Below, one piece after another: positions 1-8,250 of a DNA stretch of 64,000 nt; within the stretch, counting starts at the first letter, position 1, and each line of letters starts with the position of its first letter. Location of the stretch: contig NZ_WHUT02000005.1 in NCBI RefSeq assembly GCF_009380135.2, forward strand, positions 124,001 through 188,000. Direction: 5' to 3'. Below the pieces are notes generated by a model. The model did not search any database and was not told the DNA's origin. It saw only the letters and a list, made by a program, of their open reading frames with translations. The position numbers and the translations under genes are program-made. Source of the stretch: Fertoeibacter niger. GTDB taxonomy: Bacteria > Pseudomonadota > Alphaproteobacteria > Rhodobacterales > Rhodobacteraceae.

Positions 1-19
1 CTGTCGCGTCAAGGTCCAT
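1..19 (-). CDS. Possible 5' end of a divergent Lrp/AsnC-type regulator (partial)
   Basis: An ATG on the minus strand at 19-17 opens a frame reading MDLDAT to the window edge. This matches the usual beginning of Lrp/AsnC family regulators (M-x-L-D-x-x-D), and such a regulator is often divergent from alanine dehydrogenase. Only six codons are visible and there is no clear ribosome binding site, so this is an inference from context and could be chance. Confidence 0.3.
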
Positions 20-157
20 GGTTGCGGTGGTTTCTTTCGCAGGATCGGGGTTCAGGTGAAGAAGCTACCACAGCACCCACGCCGCGCCACCCCAGAAATC
101 AAAACTCCACCAGCCAAACTGCGGCACACTGAAGGCCACAACGTCTGGGAGGACATC

Positions 158-1276
158 ATGAAAATCGGTTGCCCGAAAGAGATCAAGCCGCAGGAATTCC
201 GCGTGGGCCTGACGCCGCATGCCGCTCGCGAGGCGGTGGCGCATGGGCATACGGTGCTGGTGGAGACGGGGGCGGGCACAGGCTCCGGTTTCACCGATGC
301 CGATTACATCGCCGCGGGGGCGCAGATCATCGGCACGGCGGAAGAGCTGTTCGCCAGCGCCGACATGATCGTGAAGGTGAAGGAGCCTCAGGCGGTGGAG
401 CGTGCCAGACTGCGCGAAGGCCAAGTGCTGTTCACCTATCTGCATCTGGCCCCCGACCCCGACCAGACCCGCGACTTGCTGGCCAGCGGAGTCACCGCGA
501 TTGCCTATGAAACCGTGACCGATGACCGGGGCGGCCTGCCGCTGCTGGCGCCCATGTCCGAGGTGGCGGGCCGGCTGGCCCCGCAGGTGGGGGCCTGGAC
601 GCTGCAAAAGGCCAATGGCGGGCGCGGCGTATTGCTGGGCGGCGTGCCGGGCGTGGGGCCTGCGCGCGTGGTGGTGATCGGCGGCGGGGTGGTGGGCACC
701 CATGCAGGCAAGATCGCGGCAGGCATGGGGGCCGATGTGACGGTGCTTGACCGGTCCTTGCCCCGGCTGCGCTATCTGGATGATGTGTTCGGCCGCGATT
801 TCAAATCGGTCTATGCCAGCGCGGGCAATACGGCCGAACTGGTGGCCGAGGCTGATCTGGTGATCGGGGCGGTGCTGATCCCGGGGGCAGCCGCCCCGAA
901 ACTGGTCAGCCGCGCGCAACTGGCCACGATGAAGCCCGGCGCGGCCATTGTCGATGTGGCGATCGACCAGGGCGGCTGTTTCGAGACCAGCCGTGCCACA
1001 ACACATCAGGATCCGATCTATGCGGTGGACGGCATCATGCATTACTGCGTGGCCAACATGCCGGGTGCGGTGGCCCGCACCTCGACCCTGGCACTGGGCA
1101 ATGCCACCCTGCCCTTCCTGCTGGCACTGGCCGACAAGGGCTGGAAACAGGCCTGTGCCGATGACCCGCACCTGCTGGCGGGTCTGAACACCCATGCCGG
1201 CCACCTGACCTATGATGCGGTGGGCAAGGCCCTGGGCATCGACGTGCTGGCCCCGAAACTGGCGCTGCAACGCTGA
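158..1276 (+). CDS. ald: Alanine dehydrogenase
   Basis: NAD-dependent alanine dehydrogenase, 372 aa, converting L-alanine to pyruvate and ammonia in the cytoplasm. The N-terminal half carries the conserved substrate-binding Lys in VKVKEP (about residues 72-77) and the catalytic His in TYLHLAP (His96). The Rossmann motif [14 protein letters not shown] lies at about 171-184, and the [13 protein letters not shown] motif follows. The start at 158 was chosen over an upstream in-frame ATG at 56 because GGGAGGA precedes it and because the family begins with MKIG-type sequence. It probably feeds alanine carbon into pyruvate; a possible Lrp-type regulator starts divergently just upstream. Confidence 0.96.
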   Translation: MKIGCPKEIKPQEFRVGLTPHAAREAVAHGHTVLVETGAGTGSGFTDADYIAAGAQIIGTAEELFASADMIVKVKEPQAVERARLREGQVLFTYLHLAPDPDQTRDLLASGVTAIAYETVTDDRGGLPLLAPMSEVAGRLAPQVGAWTLQKANGGRGVLLGGVPGVGPARVVVIGGGVVGTHAGKIAAGMGADVTVLDRSLPRLRYLDDVFGRDFKSVYASAGNTAELVAEADLVIGAVLIPGAAAPKLVSRAQLATMKPGAAIVDVAIDQGGCFETSRATTHQDPIYAVDGIMHYCVANMPGAVARTSTLALGNATLPFLLALADKGWKQACADDPHLLAGLNTHAGHLTYDAVGKALGIDVLAPKLALQR

Positions 1277-1292
1277 CGCAACTGCGGGCCCG

Positions 1293-2126
1293 TCAATGCG
1301 GATCTGCCGACAAAACCTCCAGCCGGCCAATGGTCTGCGCCGTGGCGACACCGGTGGCCGGCAGGCCGTGATCGGCCTGAAACAGGGATACCTGCCGTTT
1401 TGTGGCCGGGCCGAAATCGCCGTCCACCATCAGGCTGTAGCCCAGACCGCGCAACAGGCGCTGCAACCGGGCCACCGGCTCGCCCCGTGCGCCCACACGC
1501 AGCTCCACCGGGTTCGTCTCGGCGGGCGCCGCCGCACCGCCCGCGAATTTCTTGTAGGCCCTGGCCATTTTCGGCGCATAATCCGCGACATTCGCCGGAC
1601 CGTTGTAAATGCGGGCAAAGGCAGGCCAGTCGCGGGCGTTGAGTTCGTCGCGCAGCCCGCGCTTGGTGATGAAGGCCAGCATCACTTCCACCTGCCCGGT
1701 CACACCCTGCATCGTGCGTTCCGCCATGGCCTTGGGCGTGCCATAGCCCAGCCACTCGCCATTCTCGCCCAGCACCTGCCCCACGCCCCAGGAGCAGGCC
1801 GCATAGGCCGCCTGTTCATTGATCCCCGCAGCGCGTTCCAGCAGTTTGTAGCGCGCGGTCTGCGTGTTGGGATAGGGAATCGCACCCCAGGATTTGCTGG
1901 CCAGCCCCTGCTTCACCGCCTCGGCGCGCTCGGCGCTGGTCAGCCCGTCCCAGCGGTAGAAGACATGGTATTCATAAAGGATCAGCGGCATCTTCTTGCC
2001 GCCGATGTCCGTGAAGGCTGATCCGCCGCTTTCCACCTCGGCCACCGCCAGCAGCGCGGCCACCTCGATATCGTTTGCTTCGGCAATGGTGGTGATTTCG
2101 TCAATAACGTCCTGATCAAAGGCCAT
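1293..2126 (-). CDS. N-acetylmuramidase with C-terminal peptidoglycan-binding domain
   Basis: 277 aa. The N-terminal ~195 residues resemble the muramidase family once called DUF3380 (PF11860); VAEVESGG at about residues 28-35 offers the likely catalytic glutamate. The C-terminal 70 residues form a PG_binding_1 repeat (VARLQRLLRGLGY ... DGDFGPATKRQVSLFQ ... GVATAQT). It should cleave the MurNAc-GlcNAc backbone of peptidoglycan. No signal peptide is visible, so it either works like a phage-type endolysin that needs a holin, or is exported by another route. No phage structural genes lie nearby. It ends 17 bases from the convergent ald stop. Confidence 0.82.
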   Translation of the reverse strand: MAFDQDVIDEITTIAEANDIEVAALLAVAEVESGGSAFTDIGGKKMPLILYEYHVFYRWDGLTSAERAEAVKQGLASKSWGAIPYPNTQTARYKLLERAAGINEQAAYAACSWGVGQVLGENGEWLGYGTPKAMAERTMQGVTGQVEVMLAFITKRGLRDELNARDWPAFARIYNGPANVADYAPKMARAYKKFAGGAAAPAETNPVELRVGARGEPVARLQRLLRGLGYSLMVDGDFGPATKRQVSLFQADHGLPATGVATAQTIGRLEVLSADPH

Positions 2127-2202
2127 GATCCGCCCCGGTTGAATGAAAGTTTTAAAATACAGCTAAAAATAGCATGATTCTGTCATTCGGTAAAGCCGGA
2201 GC

Positions 2203-2225
2203 CGGGGTCGTGTGTCACGACCCCG
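2203..2225 (-). terminator. Hairpin downstream of mscL
   Basis: A perfect 10-bp stem (CGGGGTCGTG / CACGACCCCG) with a 3-base loop lies between the mscL stop and the muramidase start, both on the minus strand. It has no U-tract, so it is a candidate terminator or an mRNA-stabilising hairpin rather than a classical intrinsic terminator. Confidence 0.45.
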
Positions 2226-2250
2226 ACACTGCGTCTGCGTGGTTGCGGGG

Positions 2251-2688
2251 TCAGGCCCGCGCGGCCAGCAGATCGCGGATCTGCGCCAGCAGTTCTTCCT
2301 GCGTCGGGCCTGCGGTTGCGGCCGCCACGGCCTCTTCGGCCTTTTCCTTACGCACGACCGAGGCTTTCATCCGGTTCACCGCCTTGACCAGCAGGAACAC
2401 CACCCAGGCGATGATCAGGAAATTGATGCAGGCGGTGATGAAGGCGCCATAGGCAAAGACCGGCGCCCCCGCCTCTTTCGCGGCGGCAAGGCTGGCAAAC
2501 TCGCCCTCGCCCAGATTGACGAACAGGTTCGAGAAATCGACCCCGCCGGTGATCAGCCCGATGATCGGGTTGATAAGATCGGCCACCAGCGAGTTCACGA
2601 TGGCGGTAAAAGCCGCCCCGATGATGATACCGACCGCAAGGTCAACCACGTTTCCCTTGGCAATGAAGGCTTTGAATTCGTTCAGCAT
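2251..2688 (-). CDS. mscL: Large-conductance mechanosensitive channel MscL
   Basis: 145 aa inner-membrane channel that opens under hypo-osmotic tension. The N-terminal amphipathic helix and TM1 ([20 protein letters not shown], then [15 protein letters not shown]) are classic. TM2 (about residues 75-105) reads [26 protein letters not shown], and it ends with the charged cytoplasmic helix ([12 protein letters not shown]-like) after a KRxEA-type linker. Length matches the family (about 135-150). It is transcribed alone, away from the neighbouring gst gene. Confidence 0.97.
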   Translation of the reverse strand: MLNEFKAFIAKGNVVDLAVGIIIGAAFTAIVNSLVADLINPIIGLITGGVDFSNLFVNLGEGEFASLAAAKEAGAPVFAYGAFITACINFLIIAWVVFLLVKAVNRMKASVVRKEKAEEAVAAATAGPTQEELLAQIRDLLAARA

Positions 2689-2833
2689 AGTCTGGTCCCT
2701 CTGTCACCGCGGCGGTTTCGCCTGCGGGTTGCTGCATCTGCGCACATTAACACCTTTACTATGTCACAGATGATGACGCGTTTTCATGGGGAATTTGTGC
2801 TTATGTGCTGCAAAGCGTCAACAGGAGCTGCCG

Positions 2834-3529
2834 ATGACCACGCTCGCCGATTTTCCGATCACCGCCCGCTGGGCCCCGCGCAACCCCGGCGCGATCCAGC
2901 TCTATTCGCTGCCCACGCCGAACGGGGTGAAAGTGTCCATCGCGCTGGAGGAAATGGGGCTGGCCTATGACGCGCATCTGGTCAGCTTTGCAACCAATGA
3001 CCAGATGAGCCCGGAATTCCTGAGCCTGAACCCCAACAACAAGATCCCGGCGATGATTGATCCGCAGGGGCCGGGCGGGGCACCGCTGGCGCTGTTCGAA
3101 TCGGGGGCGATGCTGATCTATCTGGCGGAAAAGTCAGGGCAATTGCTGCCCGATGCCAACCGCTACGAGGTGCTGCAATGGCTGATGTTCCAGATGGGCG
3201 GCGTGGGGCCGATGTTCGGGCAACTGGGGTTCTTCCACACCTTTGCCGGGAAGGAGATCGAGGATCCGCGCCCCAAGGAACGTTACCGTGCCGAGGTGGA
3301 ACGCATCCTGAAGGTGCTGGACAAGGCGCTGACGGGGCGTGACTGGATCGCGGGCGACTATTCGATCGCCGACATTGCCATCGGCCCCTGGCTGAACACA
3401 TTGCGCGGTTTCTACAAGGCGGGCGACATCACCGGGCTGGACGCGCTGGCCAATGTGACGGGCTATCTTGACCGTTTTCTGGCGCGCCCCGCCGTGCAGC
3501 GCGGGCTGGTGCAGCCGCCACGCGACTGA
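2834..3529 (+). CDS. Glutathione S-transferase family protein (YghU/YfcG-like)
   Basis: 231 aa. The thioredoxin-fold N-terminal domain contains IQLYSLPTPNGVKVSIALEEMGL and the glutathione-binding stretch NPNNKIPAMID followed by LFESGAMLIYLAEK. The all-alpha C-terminal domain follows (ERYRAEVERILKVLD, IADIAIGPWL). The TPNG motif in place of a Tyr/Ser catalytic motif is typical of the YghU/YfcG (Nu-class) disulfide-bond reductases, so peroxide or disulfide reduction is likely; this is inferred. The start at 2834 is preceded by AGGAG at 2823-2827; an upstream ATG at 2786 lacks such a site. Confidence 0.88.
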   Translation: MTTLADFPITARWAPRNPGAIQLYSLPTPNGVKVSIALEEMGLAYDAHLVSFATNDQMSPEFLSLNPNNKIPAMIDPQGPGGAPLALFESGAMLIYLAEKSGQLLPDANRYEVLQWLMFQMGGVGPMFGQLGFFHTFAGKEIEDPRPKERYRAEVERILKVLDKALTGRDWIAGDYSIADIAIGPWLNTLRGFYKAGDITGLDALANVTGYLDRFLARPAVQRGLVQPPRD

Positions 3530-3561
3530 TGCACGACGCATGCACAACGCATGCACGGGCC
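3529..3561. repeat. Tandem 11-bp repeat, three units (ATGCAC core)
   Basis: Three consecutive units begin at 3529, 3540 and 3551, each ATGCAC followed by five variable bases (GACGC, AACGC, GGGCC). The array overlaps the last base of the gst stop codon. On the opposite strand the unit reads GTGCAT plus five bases, the same unit as the array at 60010-60053. Confidence 0.7.
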
Positions 3562-3588
3562 GGGGGTATGGATCGGCACCCCCCGGCC
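3558..3588 (+). terminator. Terminator-like hairpin after gst
   Basis: A 9-bp GC-only stem (GGCCGGGGG at 3558-3566 with CCCCCGGCC at 3580-3588) lies between the convergent gst and tsaC genes. There is no U-tract on the plus side. It could serve as a bidirectional barrier. Confidence 0.45.
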
Positions 3589-3614
3589 TAGGCCCCGAAC
3601 AACGGATTTCCGGC

Positions 3615-3648
3615 ATTTTCTGTCTCTAAATATCCCCGCCGGAGGCCT
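3615..3648. repeat. Dispersed 34-bp repeat, solo copy
   Basis: This 34-bp stretch contains TTTTCTGTCTCTAAATATCC followed by CCGCCGGAGGCCT. It matches, in reverse orientation and at 33 of 34 positions, the right half of the palindromic element at 12655-12722. It sits between the convergent gst and tsaC genes. Confidence 0.75.
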
Positions 3649-3667
3649 CCGCCGCCTGCAACGCGCG

Positions 3668-4615
3668 TCACGGCCGGGGAGCTGCCGCGCGGCGCAGCCG
3701 GTCGTTGATGGCACGGCCAAGGCCAGTCTCGGGCACCGGGGCCACGGCGATGCCACCATCCCCCGCAAGTTCATCCGCCGCACGCAGCAGATGGAACAGG
3801 TTCGCTGCCGCCTCGACCAGATCACCGGCGGGTGACAGGTTCAGGCCCGTGGGGCCGGGCCCGAAACCCAGCCAGACCTCACCCGGCCCGGCTGCGCCTG
3901 CCTGCAGGCGGACCGGCGCGCGCGGCGCGTAATGCGAGGCAAGCTGCCCGGGTGCCGAGGGTTTGGCGGCATCGCCACCTGTGGCCAGCGGGCCGCCAAG
4001 GGCCGCCTCCAGCGCCTCGGCAGGCAGGCCGCCGGGGCGCAGCAGGCGGGCCTCGCCCGCCAGACCCAGAATGGTTGATTCCACCCCCACCGCGCAGGGC
4101 CCGCCATCCAGCACCGCCGCAATCCGCCCGGCCAGACCGTCCGTCACATGCCCGGCGCGGGTGGGGCTGATGCGGCCCGACGGGTTGGCGGACGGGGCCG
4201 CCAGCGGCCCGCCGAAGGCGCGCAGCAGGTCGCGCGCCACGGGATGCGCGGGCACGCGCAGCGCCACCGTATCCAGCCCCGCCGTCACCAAGGGCGACAG
4301 GCCCGCATCGGCGCGCAGGGGCAGCACCAGTGTCAGCGGGCCGGGCCAGAAGGCGGCGGCCAGCGCCTCGGCCCGCGCGTCGAACACGGCAAGGCTGCGC
4401 GCGGCGGCCAGATCGGGCAGATGCACGATCAGCGGGTTGAAGCGGGGCCGGCCCTTGGCATCGAAAATCCGCGCCACGGCCATGTCAGACCTCGCATCGC
4501 CGCCAAGGCCGTAAACCGTCTCGGTCGGAAAGGCCACCAGCGCGCCATCCCGCAGCAGGGCGGCGGCGCGGGCGATGCCTTCGGGCGTGGCGGGCAGGGC
4601 TAAGGTCGTGGTCAT
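3668..4615 (-). CDS. L-threonylcarbamoyladenylate synthase (TsaC/Sua5)
   Basis: 315 aa. Makes threonylcarbamoyl-AMP from threonine, bicarbonate and ATP, the first step of t6A37 modification of ANN-decoding tRNAs. The YrdC/Sua5 domain shows FPTETVYGLGGDA near residue 30, KGRPRFNPLIVHL and SANPSGRISPT. A C-terminal Sua5 extension from about residue 205 makes it a Sua5-type rather than short TsaC-type enzyme. The frame is open far upstream, but the start at 4615 (MTTTLALPAT) fits the family length. The gene is divergent from the acyl-CoA dehydrogenase gene. Confidence 0.93.
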   Translation of the reverse strand: MTTTLALPATPEGIARAAALLRDGALVAFPTETVYGLGGDARSDMAVARIFDAKGRPRFNPLIVHLPDLAAARSLAVFDARAEALAAAFWPGPLTLVLPLRADAGLSPLVTAGLDTVALRVPAHPVARDLLRAFGGPLAAPSANPSGRISPTRAGHVTDGLAGRIAAVLDGGPCAVGVESTILGLAGEARLLRPGGLPAEALEAALGGPLATGGDAAKPSAPGQLASHYAPRAPVRLQAGAAGPGEVWLGFGPGPTGLNLSPAGDLVEAAANLFHLLRAADELAGDGGIAVAPVPETGLGRAINDRLRRAAAPRP

Positions 4616-4631
4616 GTGGCGTGACGCAGCG

Positions 4632-4660
4632 TTGATCTTGATGAGAGAGGTTCTTAGGCT
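4632..4660 (+). promoter_or_regulatory. Candidate sigma70-type promoter for the acyl-CoA dehydrogenase gene
   Basis: TTGATC at 4632-4637 and TAGGCT at 4655-4660 are separated by 17 bases, in the divergent gap between tsaC and the acyl-CoA dehydrogenase start at 4745. This is pattern-based only. Confidence 0.35.
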
Positions 4661-4744
4661 AGGCTTTGTGCCACATACGTCTGTGCCGGGTCTTTGCCAA
4701 GGTCGCATGCCAGCCGACCGCCGCGGCCCGAAGGGAGAGAACCG

Positions 4745-6445
4745 ATGCCTTACCGCGCCCCGCTTGCCGATTTCCGGTTTCTGTTCGACCACGTGGTCGG
4801 GTTGGCGCAGGTCACCGCGACCGACATGTTCGCCGAGGCCACGCCCGAAACGGTCGAGGCGATACTGACCGAGGCGGCGAAGCTGAGCGAAAACGTGCTG
4901 TCCCCCTTGCAGCGCAATGGCGACAAGCACCCGGCGCGGCTGGAAAACGGGGTGGTGCGCACCTCGCCCGGTTTTGCCGACGGCTACCGCGCGATTGCCG
5001 ATGGCGGCTGGATCGGCATGGCGGCCCCGGCGGAACACGGCGGCATGGGCCTGCCGATGGCGGTGACGACGGCGGTGAATGACATGATGGCCTCGGCCTG
5101 CCTTGCGCTGCAACTGAACCCCTTGATGACGCAGGGCCAGATCGAGGCGTTGGACCATCACGCCTCGGATGCGCTGAAGGCGCTGTATATCCCGCGGCTG
5201 ATCTCGGGCGAATGGTGCGGCACGATGAACCTGACCGAACCGCAGGCGGGCAGCGATGTGGGGGCCTTGCGCACTCGGGCCGAGGATTTGGGCGACGGCA
5301 CCTATGCGGTGACGGGGCAGAAGATCTACATCAGCTGGGCCGACAATGATTTCAGCGCCAATGTGTGCCATCTGGTGCTGGCGCGGCTGCCGGACGGGGC
5401 GGCGGGCACCAAGGGCATCAGCCTGTTCATGGTGCCGAAATTCCTGCCCGATGCCGATGGCAACCCGGGGCGGCGCAACAGCCTGAACGTGGTCAGCCTT
5501 GAGCACAAGCTGGGCCTGCATGGCAGCCCCACCGCCGTGATGCAGTATGACGGCGCGGTGGGCTGGCTGGTGGGCGAACCGCACCGGGGTATGGCCGCGA
5601 TGTTCACCATGATGAACAACGCGCGGCTGGGCGTGGGGGTGCAGGGCATCGGCGTGGCCGAGGGCGCCTATCAGCATGCGCTGGCCTATGCGATGGAACG
5701 GCGGCAGGGGGCCACGCCCGGTGGCAACGGCACGATCATCGACCATGCCGATGTGCGCCGCATGCTGGGGGTGATGAAGGCCGAGGTGTTTTCGGCCCGT
5801 GCCATCGCGCTGGCCTGTGCGGTGGCCATCGACATGGCCCGCGCCACGGGCAGCGCCGAATGGCAGGCGCGCGCGGCGCTGCTGACGCCGATTGCCAAGG
5901 CTTACGGCACCGAGATGGGCATCGAGGTGGCCAGCATGGGCGTGCAGGTGCATGGCGGCATGGGGTTCATCGAGGAAACCGGGGCGGCGCAATATCTGCG
6001 CGACGTGCGGGTGACGGCGATCTACGAGGGCACCAACGGCATTCAGGCGATGGATCTGGTGGGCCGCAAGATGATGGATGGCGGCGAGGCCGCGTTCCGC
6101 CTGATGGAAGAAGTGCAGGCGCAGGCCGAGTCGGCGCGCGGGCGCTTCCCCAACATGGCCACGGCGGTGTGGAACGCAGCAGAATCATTGCGCGAGGCGA
6201 CCGAGTGGCTGGTGGCGCAGGACATGAACGACCGCTTTGCCGGGGCCGTGCCCTATCTGCGGGCCTTTGCGCGGGTGCTGGGCGCGCATATGCACCTGAC
6301 CGCCGCGCTGGCGGATGAAGGGCGGGCCAAGCTGGCGCGGATCGCCATCAAACGGTTGCTGCCGGAACATGCGGCCCTGCTGGTGCAGTTGCGCGAAGGG
6401 GCGGCGGGGCTTTATGACCTGACGGCGGAAGATCTGGCGGCGTGA
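4745..6445 (+). CDS. Acyl-CoA dehydrogenase (long form, DmdC-like)
   Basis: 566 aa FAD enzyme that oxidises an acyl-CoA to the enoyl-CoA and passes electrons to ETF. It is longer than ordinary ACADs (about 380 aa), with an extra N-terminal segment and a C-terminal extension after YEGTNGIQAMDL, as in the DmdC / fatty-acid FadE-like group. Core motifs are NLTEPQAGSDVGALRT, the FAD-binding YAVTGQKIYIS and GVQVHGGMGF. The substrate is not readable: methylmercaptopropionyl-CoA or a fatty acyl-CoA are both possible. GGGAGAGA precedes the start. It overlaps the following metallo-hydrolase gene by 4 bases (GTGA). ETF-QO at 14609 is its likely electron outlet. Confidence 0.9.
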   Translation: MPYRAPLADFRFLFDHVVGLAQVTATDMFAEATPETVEAILTEAAKLSENVLSPLQRNGDKHPARLENGVVRTSPGFADGYRAIADGGWIGMAAPAEHGGMGLPMAVTTAVNDMMASACLALQLNPLMTQGQIEALDHHASDALKALYIPRLISGEWCGTMNLTEPQAGSDVGALRTRAEDLGDGTYAVTGQKIYISWADNDFSANVCHLVLARLPDGAAGTKGISLFMVPKFLPDADGNPGRRNSLNVVSLEHKLGLHGSPTAVMQYDGAVGWLVGEPHRGMAAMFTMMNNARLGVGVQGIGVAEGAYQHALAYAMERRQGATPGGNGTIIDHADVRRMLGVMKAEVFSARAIALACAVAIDMARATGSAEWQARAALLTPIAKAYGTEMGIEVASMGVQVHGGMGFIEETGAAQYLRDVRVTAIYEGTNGIQAMDLVGRKMMDGGEAAFRLMEEVQAQAESARGRFPNMATAVWNAAESLREATEWLVAQDMNDRFAGAVPYLRAFARVLGAHMHLTAALADEGRAKLARIAIKRLLPEHAALLVQLREGAAGLYDLTAEDLAA

Positions 6446-7473
6446 ACGCGCCTGCGATCCGCACGCCCTTTGCCACCCCGCCCGCCGAGGGGCAGGCGGT
6501 GGAGGTGGCCGAGGGGGTGCTGTGGCTGCGCCTGCCGCTGCCCATGGCGCTGGATCATGTGAACATATTCGCGCTGGATGATGGCGATGGCTGGACGGTG
6601 ATCGACACCGGCTTTGCCAGCAAGCGCAGCCGCGCGATCTGGGAGGGGCTGCTGGCCGGGCCACTGGCAGGCCGCCCGGTGCGGCGCGTGCTGGTGACGC
6701 ATCACCACCCTGACCATATCGGGCTTGCGGGCTGGTTTCAGGAACGGGGGGCGGAACTGATCACCACGCGCACGGCCTGGCTCTATGCCCGGATGCTGGT
6801 GCTGGACGAACAGGCGCTGCCGGTGCCGGAATCTTTGGCCTTCTGGCGCAGCGCGGGGATGGATGCCGCGATTCTGGCCAAACGCGCGGCGGAGCGCCCG
6901 TTCAACTTTGCCGATATGGTGGCCTCGTTGCCGCTGGGGTTCACCCGCATCGCCGAGGGTGACGTGCTGACGCTGGGCGGGCGGCGCTGGCTGGTGCGGT
7001 GCGGCGATGGCCACGCGCCCGAACATGCGACGCTGTGGAGCATGGATGACGATCTGGTGTTGGGGGGCGACCAGTTGCTGCCCTCGATCTCTGCCAATAT
7101 CGGGGTCTATCCGACCGAACCGGGGGCCGACCCCCTGGGCGAATGGCTGGCGTCCTGCCGCCGTTTCCAGAGCTGTGCTGCGGATGGGCAGTTGATCCTG
7201 CCGGGGCATAAGCTGCCCTTCACCGGGTTGCCGCTGCGGCTGGTGCAGATGATCGAGAATCACGAGGGCGCGCTGGCCCGGCTGCTGGACCATCTGGCCA
7301 CGCCCCGCCGCGCGGCGGAATGTTTCACGCCGCTGTTCCGGCGCGAGATCACCGGCGATGCCTATGGTCTGGCGCTGGTCGAGGCGGTGGCGCATCTTAA
7401 CCACCTGTTGCACGGCGGCGCGGTTGACCGGACGATGGGGGCCGATGGCGCATGGCTGTGGCAGCGGCGCTGA
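6442..7473 (+). CDS. MBL-fold metallo-hydrolase
   Basis: 343 aa with a GTG start overlapping the acyl-CoA dehydrogenase stop (GTGA), so translationally coupled. The metallo-beta-lactamase zinc motif THHHPDHIG sits at about residues 86-94. Downstream ligands are visible as the His of DGHAPEH, the Asp of LGGDQLLP and the His of ILPGHKLPF, so the binuclear site is complete. The C-terminal 90 residues look like a winged-helix-like cap of the LACTB2/glyoxalase II-like group. Coupling to an acyl-CoA dehydrogenase suggests thioester or lactone hydrolysis in the same pathway; that role is inferred. Confidence 0.88.
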   Translation: MNAPAIRTPFATPPAEGQAVEVAEGVLWLRLPLPMALDHVNIFALDDGDGWTVIDTGFASKRSRAIWEGLLAGPLAGRPVRRVLVTHHHPDHIGLAGWFQERGAELITTRTAWLYARMLVLDEQALPVPESLAFWRSAGMDAAILAKRAAERPFNFADMVASLPLGFTRIAEGDVLTLGGRRWLVRCGDGHAPEHATLWSMDDDLVLGGDQLLPSISANIGVYPTEPGADPLGEWLASCRRFQSCAADGQLILPGHKLPFTGLPLRLVQMIENHEGALARLLDHLATPRRAAECFTPLFRREITGDAYGLALVEAVAHLNHLLHGGAVDRTMGADGAWLWQRR

Positions 7474-7484
7474 AAGGGGGCGGC

Positions 7485-7979
7485 ATGGAACGGCCGATAA
7501 TGACAGTGGCCGAGGCGCAGGAGGCATCTGCCCTGCCCTGCGCCCGCGCGGTGCATCTGGACCCGGGCACCCCGGCGTCACCCGAACAGCAGGCCTTGCC
7601 GGCGGCTGTGGCGAAAAAGCCGGTGGCGCAGAAGGGGCCTGCGGAATGGGCCTATGAACGCCTGATCCTGTATATCCGCAGCTTCGAGGAACAGCTTGAC
7701 GCCACGCAAGAGGTGGCGATGGGCTTTACCGGCAGCGCGGCGGGCGTGCTGCGCATCGAGGGGATCGGCTATTTCGACCCCGATCTGGTGACATTCTACG
7801 GGCGTGACGAGTCCGGCGTGAAAACCCAGCTTATCCAGCATGTGACGCAACTGAACGTGATCCTGCGCGCCGTGCCCAAGGCTGTGACGGATGACGCGCC
7901 GCGCCGCATCGGGTTTCGGCTGGCGGCCGATCTGGGCGGGGAGCCCGCGCCTCAGGCACCCGCGCCACAACCAGCGTGA
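7485..7979 (+). CDS. DUF6173 family protein
   Basis: 164 aa conserved Rhodobacterales protein of unknown function. A disordered Ala/Pro-rich N-terminus (to about residue 45) leads into the conserved core AEWAYERLILYIRSFEEQLD ... AMGFTGSAAGVLRIEGIGYFDPDLVTFYG ... TQLIQHVTQLNVILRAVP, then a Pro/Ala tail. No signal peptide or membrane segment. The start at 7485 follows AAAGGGGGCGG; an in-frame ATG at 7500 is an alternative. It lies 11 bases after the MBL-fold gene and may belong to its operon. Confidence 0.72.
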   Translation: MERPIMTVAEAQEASALPCARAVHLDPGTPASPEQQALPAAVAKKPVAQKGPAEWAYERLILYIRSFEEQLDATQEVAMGFTGSAAGVLRIEGIGYFDPDLVTFYGRDESGVKTQLIQHVTQLNVILRAVPKAVTDDAPRRIGFRLAADLGGEPAPQAPAPQPA

Positions 7980-8005
7980 CACTTGGCCGCCCCCACGCCA
8001 ACCCC

Positions 8006-8033
8006 GTGACAGCGCGGCATGAATCGGCTAGAG
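8006..8033 (+). promoter_or_regulatory. Candidate promoter for the cytochrome oxidase subunit IV gene
   Basis: GTGACA at 8006-8011 and CTAGAG at 8028-8033 are separated by 16 bases, 35 bases before the start codon at 8068. The CTAG-type -10 is common in this order. Confidence 0.4.
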
Positions 8034-8067
8034 GGGCAGCAACCGTTTTGCAGAAAGGATGCAGTCT

Positions 8068-8223
8068 ATGGCCGACCATGGCAAAGATCACGCCGAACAC
8101 GTTCATGGCAGCATGGATACCAGCGTGCAGGAAAAGACCTTTGCGGGCTTCATCCGCCTGAGCACCTGGGGCGCAGGGATTTCCATCGGTGTCCTGATCT
8201 TCATGGCGCTTGTGAATTCCTGA
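8068..8223 (+). CDS. aa3-type cytochrome c oxidase subunit IV
   Basis: 51 aa single-span membrane subunit of the bacterial aa3-type oxidase (COX4 pro-type family). It has a His/Asp-rich cytoplasmic N-terminus (MADHGKDHAEHVHGSMD), the conserved EKTFAGFIRLSTWG, and one transmembrane helix (about residues 34-50, AGISIGVLIFMALVNS). GAAAGGA lies 8 bases upstream. The catalytic subunits are encoded elsewhere, as is usual in Rhodobacterales. The length is typical (about 45-55 aa). Confidence 0.88.
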   Translation: MADHGKDHAEHVHGSMDTSVQEKTFAGFIRLSTWGAGISIGVLIFMALVNS

Positions 8224-8250
8224 CCTCTGACCGGAACCCGAAGGGCTGAC

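Noticed and set aside
65-1351. Long minus-strand open frame opposite alanine dehydrogenase
   Set aside because: It is a GC-bias shadow rich in His, Arg and Gln with no domain; the plus-strand enzyme is unmistakable.
4616-5992. Long in-frame upstream extension of the tsaC frame, opposite the acyl-CoA dehydrogenase
   Set aside because: The extension is His/Arg/Gly-rich antisense shadow, and the enzyme starts normally at 4615.
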